Source: Pseudomonadota bacterium (GTDB lineage Bacteria; Verrucomicrobiota; Verrucomicrobiia; Chthoniobacterales; UBA6821). Taken from it: a stretch of 16,082 bases of DNA. The translations under genes were made by a program, and so were the position numbers. The stretch spans positions 1 through 16,082 of the forward strand of contig RFPR01000039.1 of the NCBI GenBank assembly GCA_009928265.1, written 5' to 3'. Below the pieces are notes generated by a model, which saw nothing but the letters and a program-made list of their open reading frames with translations, was not told the origin of the DNA and did not search any database. Shown piece after piece: positions 1 through 7,080 of this stretch. The first letter of the stretch is position 1. Every line of letters begins with the position of its first letter.

Positions 1-305
1 TAGGGGATGGTCCAGCTCCGGGAATCCTTGATCAGCACGGCGTCTGCACCGACACGGCGCGCATTGTACTGGATCGCGCGCATCATGAAGGGATATCCGA
101 GATCGGACTGGAAGCTGAAACGGCCGATCTCCGCGTAGGGCCGCGAGGGAGGCTGGTTCATCACCGGGATGACGGCATCCTTGGGCTTGGGCGGGTAGAC
201 GATATTCGTCGAGGGCGTGTAGAAAACAGCCGTCGATTTCACGCTGACACACCCGGGCAGCAGGAAGAGCGCCAAGAGGGCCGTAATCAGGGAGAGCCGT
301 TTCAC
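1..305 (-). CDS. Hypothetical lipoprotein, 3' end outside window
   Basis: This gene is read leftward from a GTG at 303-305 and leaves the window without a stop; 101 residues are visible. The N-terminus is a typical lipoprotein signal: a Lys-Arg n-region, a hydrophobic run, then LLPGC as a lipobox, so the mature protein should be lipid-anchored at Cys20. After it come a Pro-Lys-rich stretch and a segment reading YAEIGRFSF, then AIQYNARRVGADAVLI. This last pattern is reminiscent of small envelope lipoproteins with a conserved GADAV turn, but I cannot name the family. The start is chosen because a GGAAGGAT ribosome-binding site lies 7-8 bases upstream and the signal peptide begins there. That site directly abuts an inverted repeat (318-347). 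Function is unknown. Confidence 0.8.
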   Translation of the reverse strand, partial: MKRLSLITALLALFLLPGCVSVKSTAVFYTPSTNIVYPPKPKDAVIPVMNQPPSRPYAEIGRFSFQSDLGYPFMMRAIQYNARRVGADAVLIKDSRSWTIP

Positions 306-504
306 GGCCCTATCCTTCCACAGGTTTTCCGCCGAGACAACCTGTGGGAGAACCGATTCCCATGAGTGGTTCCTATGAGTGGCTGTGTCGTTCACTAAAA
401 ATCTTTGAACATTTCCCATCCACCGGCAGTCTGATTCTGTCCACCACCTGTCTACGACAGGCGGATTCCATCCAAACCAAAAACCCTCATCCCCAAGACA
501 AGTC
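306..504. other. Divergent intergenic region with small repeats
   Basis: No gene is visible in these 199 bases between the leftward lipoprotein and the rightward micropeptide. Besides the inverted repeat at 318-347, the region holds a 13-base-period direct repeat of ATGAGTGG (362-369 and 375-382) and a short hairpin, CCTGTC-TAC-GACAGG, at 447-461 upstream of the micropeptide. No promoter on either strand matches the sigma-70 consensus well enough to call. Confidence 0.5.
318..347. repeat. Perfect inverted repeat in the lipoprotein leader
   Basis: Two exact 9-base arms, CCACAGGTT (318-326) and AACCTGTGG (339-347), flank a 12-base spacer. The repeat lies in the leader of the leftward lipoprotein gene, and its proximal arm touches that gene's ribosome-binding site. 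It could be an operator for a dimeric regulator or an mRNA hairpin that controls access to the ribosome-binding site. The sequence alone does not separate these. There is no T tract, so it is not a usual terminator. Confidence 0.6.
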
Positions 505-657
505 ATGAAAAACACCTCCCTTCTTCGTCACGCCCTGACAGCCATCCTGATTGCCGCGGCGACCTTTGCCATCTCCACTGCCAGCGCCGAGTGCGGCGGA
601 TGCGGAGGCAAGAAGAATTCCCCCGCACCTTCCCCATCCCCGAGCCCGGCGAAGTAA
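505..657 (+). CDS. Secreted 50-residue Cys/Gly micropeptide
   Basis: A 51-codon frame runs from ATG 505 to TAA 655-657. The first 28 residues form a clear Sec signal peptide: MKNTSLLRH, then a hydrophobic Ala/Ile/Leu core, ending STASA, with likely cleavage before Glu29. The predicted mature part is only about 22 residues: ECGGCGGKK, then an SPAPSPSPSPAK tail. The two Cys in CGGCGG could form a disulfide or bind metal, and the Pro-Ser repeat resembles a flexible or wall-associated tail. The family is not recognised. The signal peptide, compositional bias and in-frame stop support a real gene; the ribosome-binding site is weak. It converges on the metallohydrolase gene, with the hairpin 707-742 between them. 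Confidence 0.65.
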   Translation: MKNTSLLRHALTAILIAAATFAISTASAECGGCGGKKNSPAPSPSPSPAK

Positions 658-706
658 TTTCAGTCCTTTTGTCATCCCTGGGTCGGGGGGCCCGGGGTGG
701 CAGCCA

Positions 707-742
707 CTGCGCGGGAGCGGCGAGTTTCGCCCTTCCGCGCAG
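707..742. terminator. Hairpin between convergent genes, possible terminator
   Basis: An imperfect inverted repeat pairs CTGCGCGG (707-714) with CCGCGCAG (735-742). Inside it, GGCGA and TCGCC can pair around a short loop. It sits in the 88-base gap between the micropeptide stop and the stop of the leftward metallohydrolase gene, where a shared terminator is expected. Neither side has a proper T tract (TATTTAGG on +, TGGCTGCC on -), so intrinsic termination is doubtful. A transcript-stabilising 3' hairpin is equally possible. Confidence 0.4.
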
Positions 743-745
743 TAT

Positions 746-1345
746 TTAGGGGGAGCAGCATACCATCAATCGGGACGCTGTATTCCCGATGATGGGATGG
801 CCATGGGCGAAGAGAAGCACCTGAGGTTTTAGTGCTTTCAAGGCCGCAAGTGAACGCAGCGACTGCTTCTTGTTCTCGCGGTATTTTTCGGGGAGCAACC
901 TCAACCCCTCGGGCTCAAGATTGATGAGGGCATCGCCAAAAATCAGCACACCCTCGTGAAGAAAGGCAGTCTCCCCGGGGCCAAATCCGGGCAAGGCAAT
1001 CGATTCCATACCGGCCACCATGTCACCCGATCGGAATCGTTGATCGGCGGTGATGTCATTGCCGGCATTTTCTGGCGCAAAGATCGGAATCCCAAAGCGC
1101 TTGGCCAGTGCCAGACTTTCCCGCTGATGGTTGCCGCTGGTAAGCACGACGGCCGAGGGAGCGGAAAACGACTCCGCCACAAGATCCTTTAGGGCCGCAT
1201 CAGCCAAGGGGATCGGATCAATGAAGATCAATCCCGCCGGGGTGACGATCGCCGTCGAGGCACAATCACACTTCACCTCTGGTTCATACCCCTGCCAGTG
1301 GAAGAGCCCCGCGCGGACCGTGGAGTATTCGGGAACCGCTTTCAT
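746..1345 (-). CDS. Metallo-beta-lactamase-fold protein, degenerate metal site
   Basis: This 199-residue protein has the layout of an MBL-fold hydrolase: a first strand pair ending GLIFIDP (39-44), a helix, then VVLTSGNHQRE (66-76) where the HxHxDH motif normally sits. It continues with LPGFGPGE (118-125) where a metal His is expected, GDAL (137-140) with the bridging Asp position kept, and AHGHPI (180-185) with the last His kept. Because the first motif is reduced to NH and the third His site is Glu, normal two-metal catalysis is unlikely. It may be a one-metal or non-catalytic member. It starts inside the polX stop through an ATGA overlap, so translation is probably coupled to polX. The substrate is unknown. 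Confidence 0.8.
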   Translation of the reverse strand: MKAVPEYSTVRAGLFHWQGYEPEVKCDCASTAIVTPAGLIFIDPIPLADAALKDLVAESFSAPSAVVLTSGNHQRESLALAKRFGIPIFAPENAGNDITADQRFRSGDMVAGMESIALPGFGPGETAFLHEGVLIFGDALINLEPEGLRLLPEKYRENKKQSLRSLAALKALKPQVLLFAHGHPIIGNTASRLMVCCSP

Positions 1346-3090
1346 CGGTTCCGCTTTGATGCCAAAACGGCCTCGATTTTGCCCAGCGGCAGACAGTTCA
1401 CAACGTCAGCTTTGGTGAGCCATCCCTTGCGGGCGATGCCGACTCCGTAAATCAGATCCTGGAGGCCGAAGGTCGTATGGGCATCCGGGTTGATCGAGCA
1501 CTTCACCCCCTTCTCCTTTGCTAGAGGCCACCAGCGCCAATCCATATCAAGGCGCCAAGGGCTGGCATTGATCTCGATGATCGTACCCGTCTCGGCAGCC
1601 GCCTCGATGACGGCCGGGATATTGACCGGATAGGCATCGCGAGAGAGGAGCAGGCGTCCCGTCAGGTGGCCCATCATCGTGACATGAGGATTGCGGATCG
1701 CACGGATGATCCGCTCGGTCATCGTCTTTTCATCCGCCGTGAAGCCGGAGTGAACCGAAGCCACCACATAGTCTAGCGTGGAAAGCACCTCATCAGGAAA
1801 GTCGAGATCACCCTCCTTGAGGATATCGCACTCCGTTCCTGCAAAGAGCCGGAAGCCTGCCTCTTGGAATTCCTTGGAGGCGTTGAGTTCACGGATCTCG
1901 GCCACCTGCTCTGCAAGCCTTGCGGCATCGAGCCCCCGTGCCTGAAAGGAGCTTTTGCTGTGGTCGGCAATGCCCAAGTATTCAAGTCCAAGATCGATCG
2001 CCGCTCGGGCCATCTCGATCAGTGAATTCTTCCCGTCGCTCGCTGTCGTGTGGCAGTGGAAGGTTCCCCTCAGATTGCTCCACTCGATCAGTTCGGGCAG
2101 GTCACCCGCCTCGGCCGCCGCGATCTCTCCCTTGTCCTCCCGCAGCTCGGGCGGAATGAAATCAAGGCCCAGCGACTTGTAGAGCTCCTTCTCGTCTTGG
2201 ATCAGTGGCGGCTGTTCAGCCCCCTCAGCGACCGTGAATCGATACTCGTTAAGCGACCATCCCCGATCCAGCGCACGGCTGCGGAGGCGGATATTGTGTT
2301 CCTTGCTTCCGGTGAAATAGACGAGCGCAAAGGGGAACTCATCGGGCTTTACCACCCGAAGATCGCACTGGACACCATCCTGGAGACGGACGCTCGACTT
2401 GGTCGGACCATGGACAATCACCTCCTCGACCAGCGGATGATGGATGAAAAATTCCGAGACCTCCTCGGGTTGCTTGGAGGAGACCAGGATATCAAGATCA
2501 CCGATCGTCTCCTTGCGGCGGCGGAAGCTCCCCCCCTCGCTGATCTGGCCGACAGCCTCATGGGCACGGAGATCGGAAAGCAGCTGCTCGGCCAGCACGG
2601 CCACCACGTTAATCCTGAAGCGCCCGGCATGCTTGCGGTGATCCTCGATCGCTTTCAGCAACTTGGTCTGGGTCTTCACGCCGAATCCGGCAAGTTCCGC
2701 CGCCTTTCCCTCGTTGCAGACCCGCTCTAGATCCTCCACGGAAGAGACGCCGAGTTGATCATGCAGCGCCTTGATCTTCTTGGCGCCAAGGCCTTGCAGC
2801 TCGAACAGCTCGAAAATCCCCTCGGGAAAGGAGCTTTTTAGCTCATCATAGTATTCCAGTCGACCAGTGCTCACGAGTTCGGTGACCTTCTCGGTGATGG
2901 CCTTGCCGATTCCCTCGATCTGCCCGAGTCGTTCCTCGGAGACGATTTTCTCGATCGGCTCGCTTAGCGACTCCAACGCACGGGCGGCATTCGTGTAAGC
3001 CCTAATCTTGAAGGGATTCTCACCCTTCAGTTCCAGCAACTGGGCAATGTGCTCGAGGATTTCGCCGACGGATTCCGAGGTCTCGCTCAT
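1342..3090 (-). CDS. polX: DNA polymerase/3'-5' exonuclease PolX (family X with PHP domain)
   Basis: PolX fills short gaps in base excision repair and carries a separate nuclease domain. The 582-residue protein begins with an 8-kDa-like domain (ILEHIAQLLELKGENPFKIRAY) and helix-hairpin-helix elements near 57-75 and 96-112. The polymerase core has GGSF...TIGDLD, giving Asp198 and Asp200, with Asp243 as third carboxylate. The C-terminal PHP domain (about 340-575) keeps HCH (345-347), ADHS (375-378), Glu420, VHS (446-448), GHLTGR (474-479) and PDAH (535-538), so the nuclease should be active. I chose ATG 3090, which has an AGAGGAA site upstream and matches family length. An in-frame ATG at 3159 would add 23 residues unlike the family. 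The gene is followed by the overlapping MBL-fold gene. Confidence 0.95.
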   Translation of the reverse strand: MSETSESVGEILEHIAQLLELKGENPFKIRAYTNAARALESLSEPIEKIVSEERLGQIEGIGKAITEKVTELVSTGRLEYYDELKSSFPEGIFELFELQGLGAKKIKALHDQLGVSSVEDLERVCNEGKAAELAGFGVKTQTKLLKAIEDHRKHAGRFRINVVAVLAEQLLSDLRAHEAVGQISEGGSFRRRKETIGDLDILVSSKQPEEVSEFFIHHPLVEEVIVHGPTKSSVRLQDGVQCDLRVVKPDEFPFALVYFTGSKEHNIRLRSRALDRGWSLNEYRFTVAEGAEQPPLIQDEKELYKSLGLDFIPPELREDKGEIAAAEAGDLPELIEWSNLRGTFHCHTTASDGKNSLIEMARAAIDLGLEYLGIADHSKSSFQARGLDAARLAEQVAEIRELNASKEFQEAGFRLFAGTECDILKEGDLDFPDEVLSTLDYVVASVHSGFTADEKTMTERIIRAIRNPHVTMMGHLTGRLLLSRDAYPVNIPAVIEAAAETGTIIEINASPWRLDMDWRWWPLAKEKGVKCSINPDAHTTFGLQDLIYGVGIARKGWLTKADVVNCLPLGKIEAVLASKRNR

Positions 3091-3174
3091 GGTCTTGGTT
3101 CCTCTATTACGAAGCCGTCGAGATCTCCCATCAATGCAATTCGGTAACAACTTCGTCACATTCCCCCCTGATTA

Positions 3175-3203
3175 TTGACATCAGCCGCAGCAGCCTTCTT
3201 GAT
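3175..3203 (+). promoter_or_regulatory. Possible sigma-70 promoter for the LamG-like gene
   Basis: TTGACA at 3175-3180 is an exact -35 consensus and is followed, after 17 bases, by CTTGAT (3198-3203), which matches the -10 consensus at only three of six positions. Transcription from here would start near 3210, just upstream of the ATG at 3235 chosen for the LamG-like protein. That fits this start better than the upstream in-frame TTG at 3175. The weak -10 keeps confidence low. Confidence 0.3.
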
Positions 3204-3234
3204 GGCCAACCCTGACCCCCGCAGGCCTTTTCCG

Positions 3235-4026
3235 ATGAGAATTTGCCTTGTGGCTATCTGTTTATTGTTTGCCGGCTTCTCCAAATCCTGGGGGAGGCAA
3301 TCCTTGCTGACCGAGATAACAGAGGGGCGATCTGCCGACATTCACAGCGATGTTTTTCGAGCCGACACCACCCGCCGCTATGAGGTCAAGGCGTGCAAGG
3401 GCCATGCGGTGACGATCTCTGCTTGGGTCTGGCTCACCACCTCTCAAAGCAGCTTTTTTGCGGCAAACGATGCCTTTTTTTATGGTCTGATTTTCGGGTT
3501 GGAATGTTCCAAAGCGAGTGCCGAGCAACGGCTGATGACTTGTTTCGGAACCGCAAAGGCATGGGAGAAAACGGGGGGCGTCGTGGATTGTCCGAGTGGT
3601 TGCTGGAATCATCTGGTTGCAACCATCGAGCCAACGGGGCGCGTCACCGAATATCTCAATGGGCAACAGGTTGTTTCGACCAGTACGGGAAAACAGATTG
3701 AGATCGTGCCCGGAACCATCCTATCGGTGATGTTCGGCAGTGAAGCTTCCACCGCCGGAATGCCAGCCGACACTGAACTCGGGCGCCTTGGAGGATTTGA
3801 AGTTTATGATTCCGCAATGAGTCCCGTTGAGGTGAATGCCCTTTACCTGGCCGGGCATGAGCATCAGGGACAGCCGATAAAGTCTTTATCTCCGATGGCT
3901 GCAGGAGTCGGCTTGGTTCTTGGACTCGTAGTGCTTGCTTTTTCCCTAAGGGACCGTGCCAAAAAACCCTTAACCACGCCTTCCATTACTATTCAGCCAC
4001 GCGTGCGCACCATCAGTCCGTACTAA
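3235..4026 (+). CDS. Secreted, membrane-anchored LamG/concanavalin-like protein
   Basis: The 263-residue product opens with a signal peptide (MRICLVAICLLFAGF, probable cleavage near SWG-RQ). A beta-sandwich-like region at about 35-210 follows, with hallmarks of LamG/concanavalin A-like domains: VTISAWVWL (59-67), GCWNHLVATIEPTGRVTEYLNG (122-143), and a terminal LGGFEVYDSAMSPVEVNAL (185-203). A transmembrane segment (about 221-236, GVGLVLGLVVLAF) and a basic RDRAKK stretch then anchor it, with a short Pro/Thr-rich tail inside. It is likely a surface glycan- or protein-binding domain, or an anti-sigma-like scaffold; the ligand is unknown. Five Cys lie in the outer domain. Base composition looks lower in GC than its neighbours, with T6 and T7 runs. 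An alternative start is ATG 3202. Confidence 0.75.
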   Translation: MRICLVAICLLFAGFSKSWGRQSLLTEITEGRSADIHSDVFRADTTRRYEVKACKGHAVTISAWVWLTTSQSSFFAANDAFFYGLIFGLECSKASAEQRLMTCFGTAKAWEKTGGVVDCPSGCWNHLVATIEPTGRVTEYLNGQQVVSTSTGKQIEIVPGTILSVMFGSEASTAGMPADTELGRLGGFEVYDSAMSPVEVNALYLAGHEHQGQPIKSLSPMAAGVGLVLGLVVLAFSLRDRAKKPLTTPSITIQPRVRTISPY

Positions 4027-4041
4027 ACCACACGCAGAGGT

Positions 4042-4554
4042 TCACCGGTGCTTTTCAGCGTGGACAAGGTGCTCGTTCCAGTTGGCTGTGTAGCGTGCGG
4101 CGAGTTCGGGTGCATGGAGGATGAGGAGGACATTCTCGGCATTGCCCGATTCTGCTGCCTTGGTGAAGTTGAAGCTGCCGGTGATGACCTCCTGATCATC
4201 GATCACCATGACCTTGTTGTGGGCGATCTTATGGGCCGCATCGATGAAGTTGGGGATCCCCTCGTTAACCAGATACGTTGCGCCGGAATACCGTTCCGTT
4301 CGCTGGCTTTTGTCCAGAATCACCCGGACATTGACGCCGCGATGCTTGGCATCGACCAGCGCCTTCGCGATGGGAACGGAAGTGAAACTGTAGGCTTGGA
4401 CCAAAATGGTTTTCTTGGCGGCATTCAGGGCATCCACCACGGCCTGGGTGCACCCACCGTTGGGGCTGAAAAATGCCTTCAGGTCCTGCGGTCCCTGCTG
4501 TGCACAAAGAATGGAGGGTGCCAACGAGAGAAGAAGAAAAAGCCGTCTTACCAT
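4042..4554 (-). CDS. Secreted phospholipase D-family nuclease, Nuc-like (single HKD)
   Basis: This is a 170-residue protein with an N-terminal signal peptide (MVRRLFLLLSLAPSILCA, cleavage probably before QQG). One PLD-type HKD motif follows: His112-x-Lys114 with Asp119, then GSFNF (126-130). Other typical positions are TILVQAYSFTS (49-59) and GVNVRVILDKSQ (73-84). A single HKD in about 150 mature residues is the layout of Salmonella Nuc and similar endonucleases, which dimerise to build one active site. The likely role is an exported, metal-independent DNase, or a related phosphodiesterase, in the periplasm or outside the cell. The start at 4554 is set by the signal peptide; an upstream ATG at 4614 would bury it. 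No clear ribosome-binding site is seen. It converges on the LamG-like gene with a 15-base gap. Confidence 0.88.
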   Translation of the reverse strand: MVRRLFLLLSLAPSILCAQQGPQDLKAFFSPNGGCTQAVVDALNAAKKTILVQAYSFTSVPIAKALVDAKHRGVNVRVILDKSQRTERYSGATYLVNEGIPNFIDAAHKIAHNKVMVIDDQEVITGSFNFTKAAESGNAENVLLILHAPELAARYTANWNEHLVHAEKHR

Positions 4555-4664
4555 GCTTGGAGGATCTGACCGCTTTTCTTGATTCCACACAAGGCCGGGC
4601 ACCCGATCATCCACCCTTAAGGCTTTACCTCAGCGGCTTCCACAGAGAGGATTCAGGGCTCTTT

Positions 4665-5957
4665 ATGCGAACGATCGGCATCGGATTGGCCGGCTTCGGC
4701 ACCGTTGGTGCCGGGGTCTATGAAAATCTGGAACGCCACCGCGACCTCATCGCGGAGCGTTCCGGATACGTCTTTGATGTGCGCCGGATCGTCGTGCGCG
4801 ATCCGAAGAAGCAGCGCGATGTCGCGGCTCCGGCCGGACTCTTTTCCAACCGTTGGCAGGATCTACTCGAGGATCCCGAGATCAAGGTGGTGGTCGAGCT
4901 GATCGGCGGGACGACGGAGGCCTTTGACCTGACGGTCGCGGCCATCAAGTCGGGATGCATCGTCGTGACCGGCAATAAGGCTCTGCTTGCCGAGCGAGGG
5001 GCGGAGATCTTTGCCCTCGCCTGTGAACACAAGGTTCCCGTCTTCTTTGAGGCCGCTGTGGCAGGAGGCATCCCTATCATCCAGTCCCTGCGAGATGCCT
5101 TCGTCGGAAACCGCATCGAGTCGGTCCACGGCATCCTCAACGGAACGAGCAATTACATCCTCACCCGCATGCAAGAGGCTGGTCTCGATTATCCCGAGGC
5201 CCTTGCTGAGGCGGTGAAACTCGGCTACGCCGAGGCCGACCCGACCCTCGATATTAACGGCTGGGATGCGGGGCATAAAGCCATCATCTTGGCAGCGCTT
5301 GCCTATGGCTTCTGGGTTGATCCCGCAACGATCCGCGTCGAGGGAATCGACCGAGTCAGCGCGGCCGACATTCATTTCGCCAAGAGCCTCGGCTATTGCA
5401 TCAAACTCCTCGGTTCGATCCGCGAGAAAGAAGGCAAAGTCGAGGTCGGCGTTGCCCCAACGCTCATTCCACAGGGAAATGTCCTTGCCTCGGTCAACGG
5501 CGTCTTCAATGCCGTTGCCGTCCGCGGCGATCTGGTCGGCGACAGCCTTTTCTACGGACGCGGTGCGGGTCGTGGCCCGACGGCCACCTCCGTCATCGGC
5601 GATCTCGTCGAGGCGGCCCATGTGCTCGACGCCCCGCGCAAGACCTTTGGTTTCTCCTCCCACAGCCTTTACGGCAGCAGCCGTCCTGCGAGCGAGATCG
5701 TCGGCTCCTACTACCTGCGTCTCTCGGTCGATGACAAACCGGGTGTCCTGGCCCGCATCGCCGGAGTCCTGGGCGAGGCCGGCATCGGGATCTCTTCCGT
5801 GGTTCAGCCGGAATCGATCGCCGGGGTAGAGACCCCGCTGGTGCTGATGATCCACGAGGCCGCCTACGGCGCGATGCTTTCTGCTCTGGCAACGATCACA
5901 GCCCTCGACTGCGTTAAGGGAGAGCCCGTCCTGTTCAACGTGGAGACCTTCTCCTGA
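4665..5957 (+). CDS. hom: Homoserine dehydrogenase
   Basis: The enzyme reduces aspartate semialdehyde to homoserine in the threonine, methionine and isoleucine branch. It has 430 residues, the usual monofunctional length with a C-terminal ACT domain. The Rossmann motif is GFGTVGAGV (10-18); the TGNKALL segment (102-108) and FFEAAVAGGIPI (127-138) line the active site. The signature DPTLDINGWDAGHK (192-205) carries the conserved Asp and Lys. The ACT domain begins near 349 (LRLSVDDKPGVLARIAGVL), suggesting threonine feedback control. The start at 4665 is chosen because the Rossmann fold begins there and an AGGG lies at 4655-4658; longer in-frame starts overlap the divergent nuclease gene. It is the first gene of hom-thrC-lysC. 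No leader-peptide attenuator or riboswitch is visible in the 110 bases upstream. Confidence 0.97.
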   Translation: MRTIGIGLAGFGTVGAGVYENLERHRDLIAERSGYVFDVRRIVVRDPKKQRDVAAPAGLFSNRWQDLLEDPEIKVVVELIGGTTEAFDLTVAAIKSGCIVVTGNKALLAERGAEIFALACEHKVPVFFEAAVAGGIPIIQSLRDAFVGNRIESVHGILNGTSNYILTRMQEAGLDYPEALAEAVKLGYAEADPTLDINGWDAGHKAIILAALAYGFWVDPATIRVEGIDRVSAADIHFAKSLGYCIKLLGSIREKEGKVEVGVAPTLIPQGNVLASVNGVFNAVAVRGDLVGDSLFYGRGAGRGPTATSVIGDLVEAAHVLDAPRKTFGFSSHSLYGSSRPASEIVGSYYLRLSVDDKPGVLARIAGVLGEAGIGISSVVQPESIAGVETPLVLMIHEAAYGAMLSALATITALDCVKGEPVLFNVETFS

Positions 5958-5968
5958 TTTTCCAACCG

Positions 5969-7075
5969 ATGAAGCAACCTTTCAACGACTGTGGCGTGAT
6001 CGCCCGCTACCGCGAGTTTCTTCCCGTCACCGACGCGACCCCTGTCATCTCTCTAAGCGAGGGTTCCACTCCCCTGATCCACTCGCCGAAGCTGAGCGCC
6101 ATCACCGGCGGCGAGGTCTACGTGAAATACGAGGGCCTGAATCCCACCGGCTCGTTCAAGGACCGCGGCATGACCATGGCGATCTCTAAGGCCGCCGAGG
6201 AGGGAGCCCACACCGTGCTCTGCGCCTCCACGGGGAACACCTCTGCTGCCGCCGCCGCCTACGCTGCGCGCGCCGGGATGAAATGTGCCGTGCTTCTCCC
6301 AGCCGGACGTATCGCCGGCGGCAAGATGGTCCAGGCCTACATCTACGGGGCCGCCGTCATCGCGATCCGCGGCAATTTCGACGACGCCCTCCGACTCGTT
6401 CGCGAACTGGGCGAGACCGGCGACTTCGCCATCGTTAACTCGATCAATCCCTACCGTATCGAGGGACAGAAGACCGCCGCCTTCGAGATCATCGAGGAGC
6501 TCGGCAATGCCCCCGACATCCACATTCTCCCCGTCGGCAATGCCGGCAACATCATCGCTTACTGGAAGGGGTACAAGGAGTTCAAGGAACTCGGCCGCAG
6601 CGCAAAGCTGCCGAAGATGCTCGGTGTGCAGGCTGCCGGAGCCGCACCCCTCTACCACGACACCCCGATGAACAATCCCGAGACCGTGGCCACGGCCATC
6701 CGGATTGGTCGTCCCGCCAGCTGGGATGGCGCCAAGGCGGCTGTCTCCGAATCGGGCGGATGCTTCGAGATCGTCGAGGATTCCGAGATTCTGGCTGCCC
6801 AGAAGTGGCTCGCCTCCAACGAGGGAATCTTCGTCGAGCCGGCTAGCGCCGCACCTGTGGCCGCCCTCTTCAAATGCTTCAACCGCAGCGGAAAAACAAC
6901 GCAGTGCGACTGCTGCCCCTTCCGCCAGATCCAACCCGGCGCCAAGGTGGTCCTCACCGTCACCGGTCATGGACTCAAGGATCCCGACACGGCCAAGCAC
7001 GCCGTCACCGCTCCGATCGAGACCGATGCGACGGCCCAAGCCGTCCGCGAAGCCCTTGCAGGAATCAGCAACTGA
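5969..7075 (+). CDS. thrC: Threonine synthase
   Basis: This PLP enzyme converts O-phosphohomoserine to threonine in the cytoplasm. The 368-residue protein matches the short bacterial class: EGSTPLI (31-37), the PLP lysine Lys64 in NPTGSFKDRGM, the phosphate/substrate loop STGNTSAA (87-94), the PLP phosphate-binding glycines in LPVGNAGN (187-194), and a C-terminal TGHGLKDPDTA (332-342). It starts 11 bases after hom and is followed 5 bases later by lysC, so all three probably share one mRNA. An odd feature is an extra stretch of about 12 residues at 306-320 containing Cys-Asp-Cys-Cys (313-316), just before the conserved GAKVVLTVTGHG strand. No Shine-Dalgarno is seen before the ATG. Confidence 0.97.
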   Translation: MKQPFNDCGVIARYREFLPVTDATPVISLSEGSTPLIHSPKLSAITGGEVYVKYEGLNPTGSFKDRGMTMAISKAAEEGAHTVLCASTGNTSAAAAAYAARAGMKCAVLLPAGRIAGGKMVQAYIYGAAVIAIRGNFDDALRLVRELGETGDFAIVNSINPYRIEGQKTAAFEIIEELGNAPDIHILPVGNAGNIIAYWKGYKEFKELGRSAKLPKMLGVQAAGAAPLYHDTPMNNPETVATAIRIGRPASWDGAKAAVSESGGCFEIVEDSEILAAQKWLASNEGIFVEPASAAPVAALFKCFNRSGKTTQCDCCPFRQIQPGAKVVLTVTGHGLKDPDTAKHAVTAPIETDATAQAVREALAGISN

Positions 7076-7080
7076 TCCCC

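Noticed and set aside
2050..2730. A 226-codon + frame inside polX
   Set aside because: It is antisense to conserved polymerase and PHP motifs of PolX, with no start signal or family likeness.
4555..4664. Threonine attenuator or riboswitch upstream of hom
   Set aside because: No Thr/Ile-rich leader peptide, terminator/antiterminator pair or known riboswitch core is visible.
4863..5855. A 330-codon open frame antisense to hom
   Set aside because: It shadows the homoserine dehydrogenase coding frame and has no recognisable domain.
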